64,000 nucleotides of DNA from Chloroflexota bacterium (GCA_013204555.1 JABMNO010000015.1:1-64000); one strand, 5' to 3'. Shown: positions 43,401 to 52,081, counted from the stretch's first letter. The notes: generated by a model from the sequence alone, not told the origin. Made by a program: numbers and translations.

Positions 43401-44626
43401 GGTATGTGGCGATCACACCGAATAAGGTGCCAGGCCATGAGTACCTTGTTTACGTCACCGCTGAGACCTTCGAAAACCCTGATCTCACCGTGATTGACAC
43501 CGACGACAATGCCATTGTGCATGTGGAACCTGACGCCGGGGGGGGCAACGTAGAAGTGACGCCGGATGCGACGAAGGTCTACGTGATTACCGAGTTCGTC
43601 AAGGTAATCGATGTGGCCACGAACCAATGGGTCAAAAACGTGCCTGGCCCACCCACCGCAAGCATGATCGGTTCATTCATTGGGCCTCAAGATCGAGATG
43701 CTGATGGGATTATTGACCAAGTGGACATCGACCCGATCGCTGCCTCTGATGCATTTGGAGATGGGACCAGCTCCGGTACGGTCATCGACCGGGCCGACCA
43801 GAACGTGACCGTCTGGGATGCGTTCGGTAACGGGCTTTACGCTAACGCGCGCGGAGGCACTCAAACAGCCCAGATCAATGCGTGCGGCCTGGATATCTAT
43901 CTCGATCAGAACGACGCCATCAAGATCCAATGCGGCTCGTTAAAATTGGAGGTCACCAACGGCGCGGTAGAAGTTCGCCTGGACGCCGACACGCTGGTCG
44001 CACTTTCTGGTGGTAGCGAGGTCAAAATCTCGGAAACCGCATCCGGCGAGTATCTGGTCGAAAACCGTGGGCGCCGACCGTTGATGATCACCGATGGCGT
44101 TGGAGCCACCATTGACACCATCGCTGAGGCGAATTCCTGGACCACGAACGGCACCGTCAGGCAGACGCTGTCTGGTGTTTTGACTCTCCAATCCGTGGAA
44201 TCGACAAGTTCGTTCGCCCAAATTGCTCCTCGCCTCACCCTCATGCCCACAGATGGCGGTACTCCGGTCGTGGTAATTCCTAATCCTGATGGAAGCTTCG
44301 AATTTGCGAGTCTCTTGCCGTGGAGCTATGAGATCTCCGTGTCGGCGGCTGGGTTCATGGTGGCAGCGAAGGTCGAATTCCCCGTGGGCGGATCTCCTGT
44401 CGTCTTGCCGAACGTACAACTGCGTGCGGGACTCGTCGACCGCGATGATGGGATTACCATTCGCGACCTCAGCGCGATCACAGCATCGTTTGGCCAGGCA
44501 GTTGTTGCAAGAACGGATGGACTTGGACGCATTGTCGATCTCAACGCCGATGGAGTTGTCGATATTCTCGACGTCTCAGCAGCGGCCTCAAACTTTGGCT
44601 CGGCAAGTCCGATGGTTTGGCCATAG
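40430..44626 (+). CDS. Large lipoprotein: SBBP propeller, YVTN propeller, dockerin-like tail
   Basis: 1398-residue surface protein. MHTRRALLWKAAG...LLVSVACSGG is a lipoprotein signal with a lipobox Cys. A first domain (LHFEVNVGQTDHQIEFLSR ... YPGVDLIYYG) typically precedes SBBP repeats, which follow as blocks of STYLGGSxxD...ATGxTxSxxFP type (eight or so, to about residue 790). A second propeller of YVTN type (LYVADLQTASFIDL, TPDGKWLYVAQSSDNDTVAV) comes next, then a FecR-like stretch, a carboxypeptidase-regulatory-like domain and a C-terminal dockerin-like pair (DGITIRDLSAITASFGQ and DLNADGVVDILDVSAAASNFG). ATG 40430 follows AGGG and fits the signal peptide; 40403 and 40421 are alternatives. 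Function unknown, probably adhesion or a cell-surface scaffold. Confidence 0.85.
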   Translation: MHTRRALLWKAAGLGLLVSVACSGGEGAIAPTTVPNPGDAALLAPAKAELESTLGQLPLHFEVNVGQTDHQIEFLSRVRGYSLFLASGEATLVMKRSSPDHVDPARNADTAASSQPGASLTNEAPALLRMRPLGASAESQAEGLEPLPGISNYFMGSDPEQWQTNIPTYASVKYRDVYPGVDLIYYGDQGRLEFDFVVDPGRNPSTINLAFDGADEARIDSEGDLVLGVHGETLRLSAPSIYQEIDGVRRVVPGGYDLSTPPNIDGTVEVGFSVDDYDSGRPLIIDPVLEYSSYIGWSGVDAASDITLDAAGNIYLTGSADSVASSTVTFLGVSAGIDGFIAKLNPDGSTMIYTTFFGGSGIDGPAAIALDSSGGVIVGGYTTSTDFPATNESFQIDFAGNTDGFVLNLHSSGGTLSYATYLGGSDQDVISDIAVAGSGDVYVVGKTSSANFPVLNSIQATLKGSKDAFITFLDLDSSNANVICYLGSPKNDCADLIASTYLGGSNVDDGHGIALSGNSGQAYVTGQTCSNNFPGTAGGFDASANGGCDGFVAGVLMGSSSGILIYSTYLGGTSFDLARSIIQSPAGGYFITGETLSNDFPVKSAAQAQHGDSDGQYDVFVTHLFTSTSNTADDCTISGLDYQDCNDLRSSTYLGGSEDDYGPSIATDSTGIAYVTGQTCSPNFPLASPLAQNSGQGINVGADCDAFVTKLTPNGSGLAYSTYLGGSSSDSGNGIFVDGFGVVYVAGGTSSGNFPEVNPLQASGGGQDAFVAKITVPCTDGGGAYAYTIPNVIDTVNDCLIGTLPAMFVTGQAVSTDDSQLYVADLQTASFIDLATNQVDDLMPAGVTQFQSAAVSPDGTRLYVTDHDDADPSEVHVFDTHTKQFIESIPYGAGDASGSVSGSGIVVHPNGEKLYVVGNHAGTHVFSINLGTKQVTNIDYTVTNSFKLWDAAITPDGKWLYVAQSSDNDTVAVIDATTDTWVEDIAVEDARYVAITPNKVPGHEYLVYVTAETFENPDLTVIDTDDNAIVHVEPDAGGGNVEVTPDATKVYVITEFVKVIDVATNQWVKNVPGPPTASMIGSFIGPQDRDADGIIDQVDIDPIAASDAFGDGTSSGTVIDRADQNVTVWDAFGNGLYANARGGTQTAQINACGLDIYLDQNDAIKIQCGSLKLEVTNGAVEVRLDADTLVALSGGSEVKISETASGEYLVENRGRRPLMITDGVGATIDTIAEANSWTTNGTVRQTLSGVLTLQSVESTSSFAQIAPRLTLMPTDGGTPVVVIPNPDGSFEFASLLPWSYEISVSAAGFMVAAKVEFPVGGSPVVLPNVQLRAGLVDRDDGITIRDLSAITASFGQAVVARTDGLGRIVDLNADGVVDILDVSAAASNFGSASPMVWP

Positions 44627-44661
44627 GCGCCCGTAGCCGTGCTCCTGCAACAACTCCAGAC

Positions 44662-45723
44662 TTAAACGTCCAGCGCCGTCGAGAAGTCTGGCACGCCTTC
44701 CCATCTGCCCGCGTTCCCACTGGCTCGCATCACAGCTATGGTCTTTATGACCTCAGGGTTGGCGAGACCATGCGGCCGTTCACCGCTAAGCACCCGCACA
44801 ACGTTCTCCGCCTGACGCCTACCTGATTCCGAAACGAATGTTGGCGACCAACCGGCGAGGTGTGGTGTGATGATGATGTTGTCGAGTGAGAGGAGCGGAT
44901 CTTCCGGATCCACCGGCTCAACTTCAGTCACATCGATTCCAGCGGAGGCGATGACCCGGTCGCGAAGTGCAGCGTGAAGGGCGACGCCATCGACGGTCTG
45001 GCCTCTTGAGCAGTTGATCAGTATGGCGCTGTGCTTCATCTTGCCAAGCGTGTCGGCATTGATGATGTGGTGCGTCTCTTTCGTGTGCGGCGTGTGGACC
45101 GTAATGAAGTCTGACTCATCGAGCAGTTCGTCAAGGCCAACTAGCTGAACGCCGTAAAGATCGGCTGCGGTCTGTGGCACATAGGGGTCGTACGCTATGA
45201 TCCTGGCGGGGCCAAAGCCCCGTATTCGCGTTGCGAAGGCCCGGCCAATGTTGCCGAAGCCAATGATGCCGGCTGTGTGGCCCGCCACCCTTTGCACGCT
45301 GACCTGGTACTGGCCCATGAGCGGCTTGTCATCCGTCCAGGCGCCCCGCTTTACTGCGGCGGCAGTTTCAGGAATCTTGCGCAGCAGAGTTAGCAACAGG
45401 CCGACCGCGTGGTCAGCGACTTCAGTCGTATTCACGCCGGGTGTGTTGCAAGCCAGGACCCCAAGTTCGGTCGCTGCATCCATGTCGATCGAGTCAACTC
45501 CAACACCCATCCTGCTGACGACCTTCAGTTTCGGGCATGCCTCAAGGACTTCTCTGTCAGTCAGCGGCCATACGCTGATCAGCGCGCCATCACAATCCTT
45601 GATCGTGTCGATGTATTCGGCAGTAGTCGAAAAAGGGCCTCGAACTACCTCCATCCCTGCATCTGTGATCACGCTAGCCGGAGCGTAATCGGTGCCCGTG
45701 GTAATAGCGATCTTGTACGGCAT
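44662..45723 (-). CDS. Phosphoglycerate dehydrogenase-like 2-hydroxyacid dehydrogenase
   Basis: 353-residue D-isomer 2-hydroxyacid dehydrogenase. VVSRMGVGVDSIDMDAATELGV, Rossmann GIIGFGNIGRAFATRIRGFG, catalytic Arg in INCSRGQTVDGVAL, Glu in VTEVEPVDPEDPL and His in ITPHLAGWSP. No ACT or ASB domain. It is distinct from the 428-1429 paralogue. Together with the enolase-type and alcohol dehydrogenase genes at the right end it suggests hydroxy-acid catabolism, but no gene next to it fixes a substrate. The 3' end faces the large lipoprotein gene. Confidence 0.88.
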   Translation of the reverse strand: MPYKIAITTGTDYAPASVITDAGMEVVRGPFSTTAEYIDTIKDCDGALISVWPLTDREVLEACPKLKVVSRMGVGVDSIDMDAATELGVLACNTPGVNTTEVADHAVGLLLTLLRKIPETAAAVKRGAWTDDKPLMGQYQVSVQRVAGHTAGIIGFGNIGRAFATRIRGFGPARIIAYDPYVPQTAADLYGVQLVGLDELLDESDFITVHTPHTKETHHIINADTLGKMKHSAILINCSRGQTVDGVALHAALRDRVIASAGIDVTEVEPVDPEDPLLSLDNIIITPHLAGWSPTFVSESGRRQAENVVRVLSGERPHGLANPEVIKTIAVMRASGNAGRWEGVPDFSTALDV

Positions 45724-46171
45724 TCTTGTGGCCCCTGCTGATAAATCTTTGAATTGCAGCGGTCAGTATCGCATTCTCCGAATTTGTTTCCAATTCAGAG
45801 ATGAGTCTGAACAGCGTTTTGTGGTGAGAGCGTTCAGGTTGCCGGAGTTTGGGGTTTTTCTATGTCAGAGAATAGTTTGTTGCATGCCTGATTGAGTCGT
45901 TTGGCGGCTTCATTGTCGCTGCTGGCGTGTGCCAGTTCGTCCAGTTGTTCGAAGCTCACTCCCGGTTTGAGGAACAGTCCTGCGTTTGGCCGTGATCTAA
46001 GCTTTCTACAGACTCACCTGCGCGTCGAAATACGCCTATTCCTTCAAACTCATGTGTCATTGGGCAGAACACCGGATTGACCAACAGCGTTTACGAACTT
46101 AACATGCTCAAGGCGTGTTATGAGTGCACGCAATATTAAGTTTCTGATACCCATTTGTGGAGACGCCAACT
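45724..46171. other. Gene-poor gap before the DUF1800 operon
   Basis: 448 bases between divergent genes. A 41-codon minus-strand frame (45834-45959, GTG start; alanine- and glutamate-rich, with FEQLDELAHASSDNEAAKRL) has coding-like composition and might be a remnant, but nothing confirms it. The last 100 bases are AT-richer and should contain the promoter of the DUF1800 operon. Confidence 0.4.
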
Positions 46172-47572
46172 TTGACTACCGTATCTAACCGGCAATCTAC
46201 CGATGTTGCGCTCATGGCGCATCTGCTACGAAGGGCGGGCTTCGGCGCGACCCGTAATGAGATCGACGAGTACCTGAAAAAAGGGTATGAAGCGGTTGTT
46301 GAGGAGCTTCTTTACCCTGATCATGGTGAGATGGAAGATCAGGATCTGGTCGACCGATATTTCATCGCTTCCGTAGAAGCGCGATCTGCTGGTCACGCTG
46401 ATCCACAGTGGGCGTGGAGGCTCGCAACCAGCCCTAAGCCGCTGGAAGAAAAGATTTCACTGTTCTGGCACGGACTGATGGCGGTTGGCGGAGTCAAGCT
46501 CGACCACGGTCTGGAAATGCTGACCGAAATTGAGTTGTTCAGACAGTTTGGACTGGGACGATTCGAGGATCTGTTGCTGGAAATCTCCCGCAACCCGGGC
46601 ATGATGTACTGGCTGGACAACCAGAACAGTCACAAAGGCGCCCCGAACGAGAACTACGGTCGTGAACTCCTAGAGTTGTTCGCAATGGGCATCGACGAAA
46701 GTGGCGAAGGCGCCTACACCGAAGATGATGTGAAGGCGGCCGCACGAGCGTTTACCGGTTGGGCATCGAAGGTAACGCCGCCACCATTCTTCCTGGGACC
46801 GTTTCCGATGGAGTTCCAATTCGATCCGGAAGATCATGATGATTCCGAGAAAACGTTCCTGGGCCAGACGGGCAACTGGAATGGCGATGATATTGTCCGC
46901 ATGATTTGCGGGCACCGGGCGGCCGCTCACTTTGTGGCACTGAGACTCTACGACTACTTCGTATCGGATACTCCGAACGAGGCTGAGATTGAGCGTCTGA
47001 CCGATGTGTTCCAGGCAAATGATGGCGAGATCCGCTCCGTATTGCGAGAGATATTCAACTCGGATCACTTCAAGTCTGAAGAAGTTCGGTTCAAGAAGAT
47101 GAAGAGCCCGTCAGACCTCGTGTTTGGCACCACGAGGCTTGTGGATCGTTTCGAAATCCCAGAGTCAGACTCTGGAAACCTGGCCAACAACACGATGTTT
47201 ATGGGCCAGCACCTTATGAATCCCCCAAGTGTGGAAGGCTGGCACGAGGGTGAAGAGTGGGTGGATAGCGGCGCGCTGATTGAACGCATCAACTTTGCTT
47301 CAACCGAGGTCTCAAGGCTTGACGCTCGAGGTGTGCAGGAGATGCTAGAACGCGTTCAGAGCGCTGGGGATGAGCTCAACTCAGAGGCGTTCGTGGATGC
47401 TTGTCTGGATGGATTGGGCGCTATTGACGCCTCGGCCCGAACCAAGTCAATTCTTATTGACCACGCCGATCGCTACGGAACACCCTGGGAGCGCGAGGCT
47501 CCTGACGCTATCGAGCGGACAATTGAGATGTTCCAACTGATCGTTTCAACACCCGACTACCAGTACTGCTAA
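46172..47572 (+). CDS. DUF1800 family protein
   Basis: 466 residues of DUF1800. AHLLRRAGFGATRNEIDEYL at the N terminus, the EKISLFWHGLMAVGG segment, NYGRELLELFAMGID and the GHRAAAHFVALRLYDYFVSD block are typical. The family is usually encoded next to DUF1501, as here, and has no proven activity. TTG 46172 has GGAG nine bases upstream; GTG 46157 would add five residues. There is no signal peptide in either version, so the product looks cytosolic. First gene of a three-gene operon. Confidence 0.85.
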   Translation: MTTVSNRQSTDVALMAHLLRRAGFGATRNEIDEYLKKGYEAVVEELLYPDHGEMEDQDLVDRYFIASVEARSAGHADPQWAWRLATSPKPLEEKISLFWHGLMAVGGVKLDHGLEMLTEIELFRQFGLGRFEDLLLEISRNPGMMYWLDNQNSHKGAPNENYGRELLELFAMGIDESGEGAYTEDDVKAAARAFTGWASKVTPPPFFLGPFPMEFQFDPEDHDDSEKTFLGQTGNWNGDDIVRMICGHRAAAHFVALRLYDYFVSDTPNEAEIERLTDVFQANDGEIRSVLREIFNSDHFKSEEVRFKKMKSPSDLVFGTTRLVDRFEIPESDSGNLANNTMFMGQHLMNPPSVEGWHEGEEWVDSGALIERINFASTEVSRLDARGVQEMLERVQSAGDELNSEAFVDACLDGLGAIDASARTKSILIDHADRYGTPWEREAPDAIERTIEMFQLIVSTPDYQYC

Positions 47573-47614
47573 GAACCAACACCTTTGCGCAGTAGCGCAG
47601 GAGATTTTTTTCGA

Positions 47615-48772
47615 ATGACGAGTAACGGACACAACGGATCAAACGGCAGCAAGCGGAAGAACCTGGTGGTGGTTCAGCTTTCTGGTGGGAACGACTACCT
47701 CAACACATTAGTCCCGTATCAGGATGGCCTCTACTACGACTACCGGCCCAACATGGGACTGAAGGGCGAGTCGATAATTCCAATTGACGACCGTATTGGC
47801 TTCAATGCTCACATGGCTCCATTCAAGCGGCTGTATGACAAGGGGATGATGGCCGTCATCATGGGCATCGGATACCCGGAGCCCAACCGGTCGCACTTCC
47901 GCTCGATGGACATCTGGCACACCGCTGAGCCAACCACAAGCTCAGCAGAAGGCTGGCTTGGCAAAGTCACAAAGGCGCTTGACCCAGAGGGCAAAAACCC
48001 GGTCACAGCGGTGAACTTTGGACGTGGCCTGCCCCGGGCACTCGCATTCCCCGGAGTTCCAGTTGCATCAGTGGGTGCGCTGGACTCTTATGGCCTCTAC
48101 ACAGGCCTGGCGGGTGCAGGAAACCGCGACGCTCTTCTTGACACAGTGAGCCGCATCTACCAGCCAATGTCTGCTGAGGGATTCCCGTCACAGCGTCTAC
48201 TGGACACCGGACGAGGCGCGCTTGATGGCGCCGATCTATTGCGACAGGCTCCCAGTCATTACACATCGACCGTCGAGTACCCGGAAGACAACCCCATTGC
48301 GCAGAGCCTCAAGGGCGTGGCGCAGGTCACATCGGCAAATCTCGGCACGAAGATATTCTACACCGCGCACGGCAGCTTTGACACGCATACAAACGAGCTG
48401 GTGAACCACGCACTGCTGTGGGATCAGGTCTCGGAAGCTGTCGAATGTTTCTGGGCAGACATGGAAGAGCAAGGTGAGGCTGAAGACACGGTAATGTGGA
48501 TCTTCACCGAGTTTGGCCGTCGTGTTGCCGACAACGGCACCGGTACGGACCACGGCTCCGGTGGTGGTGCATTCCTGATCGGTCCGTCCGTGAAGGGTGG
48601 GCTCTACGGCGAGTACCCGGACCTGAGCCCAACGGCGCAGCTTGAAGGTGATATCCAGTACAACACGGACTATCGGGACGGCTACGCAACTATCCTTGAA
48701 AGTTTCATGGACCTGGATTCCGAACCAATTTTGAACAGCAAGTTCAGCCAGCTTGACCTTCTCGCGGTATAG
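47615..48772 (+). CDS. DUF1501 family protein
   Basis: 385 residues of DUF1501, a sulfatase/alkaline phosphatase-like fold. KNLVVVQLSGGNDYLNTLVPYQD, GIGYPEPNRSHFRSMDIWHTAEP, the HGSFDTHTNELVNHALLWDQ block and MWIFTEFGRRVADNGTGTDHGSGGGAFLIG give the usual Asp/His metal-site set. Most members begin with a Tat signal; here the N terminus is MTSNGHNGSNGSKRKN with no Tat motif or hydrophobic stretch. ATG 47615 follows GGAG; TTG 47585 would add ten residues and still no signal. Confidence 0.85.
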   Translation: MTSNGHNGSNGSKRKNLVVVQLSGGNDYLNTLVPYQDGLYYDYRPNMGLKGESIIPIDDRIGFNAHMAPFKRLYDKGMMAVIMGIGYPEPNRSHFRSMDIWHTAEPTTSSAEGWLGKVTKALDPEGKNPVTAVNFGRGLPRALAFPGVPVASVGALDSYGLYTGLAGAGNRDALLDTVSRIYQPMSAEGFPSQRLLDTGRGALDGADLLRQAPSHYTSTVEYPEDNPIAQSLKGVAQVTSANLGTKIFYTAHGSFDTHTNELVNHALLWDQVSEAVECFWADMEEQGEAEDTVMWIFTEFGRRVADNGTGTDHGSGGGAFLIGPSVKGGLYGEYPDLSPTAQLEGDIQYNTDYRDGYATILESFMDLDSEPILNSKFSQLDLLAV

Positions 48773-48785
48773 GTTGACTGAATCA

Positions 48786-49760
48786 ATGGCACCAGAAAAC
48801 TTCTCCTACCAGGACACAATCGGCATCGCATCGTTCCTTGGTCGCGGGTTCATGAACCCGGTCGACGTTCGGCTTGATAGCACCGGCATGATGTTCGTCC
48901 TAAGCCGCTCAAACGCGGGCAACAAAAACGTTCGCATCAGCGCTGTCACGTTAGATTCCGAGTTCCAGTACGAGTTTGCGAACTGGGGCACAGAACCCGG
49001 CCAAACGACCATGCCTACGGCGATCGCATTCGACAGCCAGGACCGGGTCTACGTACCAGACGAGCATATGAACAACATCTCGGTGTTCGAACGCGATGGC
49101 ACCTTCGTCAAGCGATGGGGTGAACTCGGTTCGGAACCTGGACAGTTCAATCGACCGTCTGGTCTTGTAATCGACTCCGAAGATAACGTGCTTGTAATGG
49201 ACCATCTAAACGCCCGAGTCCAGAAATTGTCACCAGATGGCGACTACATCTCATCGTTTGGATCAGAAGGCAACGGTCCCGGCGAGTTCAACTTCGCATG
49301 GGGCATCTCTCTTGATTCCGACGATGGAATCTGGATAGCCGACTGGCGTAACGACCGCGTCCAGCGGTTTACGGCCAACGGCGAGTTCGTCTCCACTATT
49401 GGCTCAACCGGCACCGGCGATGGCGAGTTTGATCGCCCATCCGGTGTACACGTCGACGATAGCGGCCAGGTCTACATCGCCGACTGGCGCAACAACCGCG
49501 TCCAGGTCTTCAACAACGATGGCGGCCACATCGAAACGCTCACTGGTGACGCCACGTTATCGAAGTGGTGCCAGGAGTTCGTAGACGTGAACCCGGAGCA
49601 AGCAGGATGGCGCGAGAACGCAGGTCTGTTTGAAGAAGAAAAGCGATTCTGGCGCCCATCCGCCATCGAGACCAACTCAGATGGCCTCGTGCTAATCGCA
49701 GACGCCTGCCGCCACCGCATCCAGATCTACAGCAAGGTTCCAGAGCCTGCCCTGACTTAA
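48786..49760 (+). CDS. NHL-repeat beta-propeller protein
   Basis: 324 residues made almost entirely of NHL repeats, probably a six-bladed propeller. Typical blades read FNRPSGLVIDSEDNVLVMDH and FDRPSGVHVDDSGQVYIADW, with WRNDRVQRF and WRNNRVQVF closing strands. An insertion near residue 265 (WCQEFVDVNPEQAGWREN) breaks the last blade. No signal peptide. ATG 48786 lies 13 bases after the DUF1501 stop, so this is the third gene of the operon. Propellers of this type bind protein, RNA or small ligands; partner unknown. Confidence 0.85.
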   Translation: MAPENFSYQDTIGIASFLGRGFMNPVDVRLDSTGMMFVLSRSNAGNKNVRISAVTLDSEFQYEFANWGTEPGQTTMPTAIAFDSQDRVYVPDEHMNNISVFERDGTFVKRWGELGSEPGQFNRPSGLVIDSEDNVLVMDHLNARVQKLSPDGDYISSFGSEGNGPGEFNFAWGISLDSDDGIWIADWRNDRVQRFTANGEFVSTIGSTGTGDGEFDRPSGVHVDDSGQVYIADWRNNRVQVFNNDGGHIETLTGDATLSKWCQEFVDVNPEQAGWRENAGLFEEEKRFWRPSAIETNSDGLVLIADACRHRIQIYSKVPEPALT

Positions 49761-49976
49761 GCACCGCTTTGGGTGCTGATAGCGAGGGATCCTGAGACCA
49801 CTGTGGACCAGGGTGGCCGATGAGGTCCGCAGTGCCTCTGTCCACTCGCGTCGCTCTGATGAGGGAGACTCCGCGGCTGACGTGAGCATCTCATCTTCAG
49901 GTCGCGAAGAATCGATGTATGGTGATTAGACGCCCGCGTTCCCCACGTCGCGCTGTGGGTTGCTTCGTCGGGGCAG

Positions 49977-49998
49977 GCGATTCATGAATCGCGGCTAC
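49977..49998. repeat. Palindromic intergenic repeat, copy 4
   Basis: GCGATTCATGAATCGC (49977-49992) is a perfect 16-base palindrome preceded by GGGGCAG and followed by GCTACGG-like GGCTACGG. Same flanks as copy 1 near 266 but with different arm sequence. It lies in the gap before the F420-type nitroreductase, which otherwise holds no gene. Confidence 0.6.
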
Positions 49999-50042
49999 GG
50001 GTTCAGTTCTGAATGGACGAAACCCAAGACAGGGAGATAACT

Positions 50043-50480
50043 ATGAGTGAATACATTCCTAGCCCAACGGATTGGGTGGCTGAGCAGGTAGCCCTGTATG
50101 AAGGCAGCGGCGGCACCAAAGGGCTGACCCTCAAAGATACCGGCCTGCCAGTCATCATCGTGACCAACCGTGGCGGTAAAACAGGGGCAACCCGGAAGAC
50201 GCCGCTGATGCGCGTAGTGGATGGAGACAACTACATCCTCGTTGCGTCGCAGGGTGGAGCACCGAAACATCCCGTCTGGTATCACAACCTGAAAGCGGAT
50301 CCCAACGTTGAGATTCGTGATGCTGAAAACGTATTTTCGATGCAGGTTCGAGAAGTAGCAGACGCCGCTGAGAAACAGCGGCTCTGGAAGATCGCAGTCG
50401 CCGCGTACCCTCCTTATCAGGACTACCAGGAAAAAACCGATCGCGTGATTCCTATCTTCGTAGCAGAAGCCACCGGCTAA
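50043..50480 (+). CDS. Deazaflavin (F420)-dependent nitroreductase family protein
   Basis: 145 residues of the DDN/FDOR-A split-barrel family. LPVIIVTNRGGKTGATRKTPLMRVVDGDNYILVASQGG and HPVWYHNLKADPNVEIRD are the signature blocks for F420 binding and membrane-linked reductions. ATG 50043 has GGGAG at good spacing; the frame runs ten codons further upstream without such a signal. Short and single-domain, as usual. It implies F420 in this organism, an inference from one gene. Confidence 0.87.
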   Translation: MSEYIPSPTDWVAEQVALYEGSGGTKGLTLKDTGLPVIIVTNRGGKTGATRKTPLMRVVDGDNYILVASQGGAPKHPVWYHNLKADPNVEIRDAENVFSMQVREVADAAEKQRLWKIAVAAYPPYQDYQEKTDRVIPIFVAEATG

Positions 50481-50772
50481 ACGCAGGCAGGTGGCGGGCC
50501 AGACCGCTCCTGCTGAGATAGCGAATCCGCAGTGCCTAAGAGAGATATTGAAGGCACTGACAACGTACTCCGACCAGGGGGAATCCGGACTCGGCTAATC
50601 AGGATTTGCTTCGTGCTGGACTCGTTCAGGTCATCCTGAGATCCTCGAAGGTCCCCCAGAACAGGCACCGCTGAATCCCTCCTGACCAAATCCAAAGAAA
50701 TCCTGTGGGACGCCGCCGCATCAGGCACGTAACTTGGGTGCAGACAAAGCACGCCGCCGTTGGAGAATATTG
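50481..50772. other. Intergenic gap with REP fragment
   Basis: No gene seen. TCAGGTCATCCTGAGATCCTCGAAGG-like sequence near 50628-50653 resembles a widespread REP-type element. The last bases (GGAGAATATTG) form the ribosome binding site of the YHYH lipoprotein. Confidence 0.4.
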
Positions 50773-51975
50773 ATGCCGCAACGATTCCCAAAGCATTTCA
50801 GACTGGTTCCGTTGACCGTCTTCGCGATACTCCTGATCGCATTCACCGCCTGTACCGAGGTGGCTGCCGACCCTCTTGGGGCAACGCCTCTGACGGAAGC
50901 GACCACCCCTGCGAGCGCTGCCCTGCAACCCAAAGCAACGGCAATCGCCACAACGGCAGTTCCGACTACAACACCGACTCCAGAGCCGAACGACGCTCCG
51001 GCAGTTGAGGGTGTGACCCCAGGCCCCGGCGATACAGTGGAACCAGCCGCAGATACGCTCCCACTTCTCCTGACCGAAGCGTGGTCAGACGTATGGCTTT
51101 GCGCCGACGAAGACGTCGCTGTCGAAGACCTCACGGTCAACACCACTCTCAACTGCTCGGTGGGCGTCGAGGTCCAGGGCGACACCCTCGTAATCAACGC
51201 ATCCGGCATTCCAAATCACGATTTCGAATCAACGTTGGGCTGCTGTGCCGCTGAAATCGACAATCGCTGGGTGATTCCGCTCGATCCTCAGCCCGATTCC
51301 GATGGTGAACTTACGATGGCGCCTGAGCGTGGGCCAGTGGCGTTCACCGTGTCTGGTGTGGCGATCTACGGCCCGGAGGAAGGGCCCGGCGGTGACGCTG
51401 TTGCCCTTGAGCACGGCCTGTTTGAAGAAGACCGCCAACCAATCGACCTCGGAGTGTGCGGCGGTCACGCTGGACCCGGCGGTCAGTATCACTACCACTT
51501 CGACGCCAACTGCATCCACTGGCATTCAGATGGCGACGAGGAAATCACGGATTACGAGCCCTCCGACCTCATTGCGAACGGCGAGGCTGAGCTGATCGGC
51601 TTCGCGTTCGATGGATACCCGATCTACGGCACATACGAGCAGGACGTAGACGGCACAATTGTCGAAGTGACATCCTCCTACCGCCTGATCGAGGGAGCGA
51701 ATGGCTACGGCGGAATCGACGACTACGAGTACGTAGATGGCCTTGGTGATCTGGACACCTGCAACGGCCACATCGGATCGACCCCGCAGGCGCCTGATGG
51801 CATCTACCACTACCACTCCACCCTGACCAACGGGAATGGCGACCTCGGGTTCCCGTACTTCCTGCTGTGCTACTACGGCGAAATAGATGATGCCAGCATT
51901 CCAGTCGTGAACGCAGGGCCACTTGGCGGAGGCCGGTTCCCAGGAGGCGGACCGCCCCCGCCGCGCCCAAGGTAA
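50773..51975 (+). CDS. YHYH domain lipoprotein
   Basis: About 400 residues. The N terminus is a lipoprotein signal (VPLTVFAILLIAFTAC); a Thr/Pro-rich linker (ATTAVPTTTPTPEPND) follows. The YHYH domain begins near residue 95 and contains GQYHYHFDANCIHWHSDGDEE and GIYHYHSTL, His-rich blocks that look like a metal site, plus several Cys that may form disulfides (GCCAAE, VCGGH). The C terminus is Gly/Pro-rich (GGRFPGGGPPPPRPR). YHYH proteins are common in marine bacteria and have no assigned role. ATG 50773 has GGAGA upstream. Confidence 0.85.
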   Translation: MPQRFPKHFRLVPLTVFAILLIAFTACTEVAADPLGATPLTEATTPASAALQPKATAIATTAVPTTTPTPEPNDAPAVEGVTPGPGDTVEPAADTLPLLLTEAWSDVWLCADEDVAVEDLTVNTTLNCSVGVEVQGDTLVINASGIPNHDFESTLGCCAAEIDNRWVIPLDPQPDSDGELTMAPERGPVAFTVSGVAIYGPEEGPGGDAVALEHGLFEEDRQPIDLGVCGGHAGPGGQYHYHFDANCIHWHSDGDEEITDYEPSDLIANGEAELIGFAFDGYPIYGTYEQDVDGTIVEVTSSYRLIEGANGYGGIDDYEYVDGLGDLDTCNGHIGSTPQAPDGIYHYHSTLTNGNGDLGFPYFLLCYYGEIDDASIPVVNAGPLGGGRFPGGGPPPPRPR

Positions 51976-52081
51976 CTGCCCCCTGGTAGCCGCCGGGTCT
52001 GGTCCTCCTGAGCCCGGCTGAAGGCCCCGGCCCCCTGGGAGATCGGCATCACGCGTCACATCGCGCCGCATGCAACCATTG

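Noticed and set aside
45834-45959. 41-codon minus-strand frame, Glu/Ala-rich
   Set aside because: Coding-like composition but no ribosome site, family or neighbour support; mentioned only as a possible remnant.
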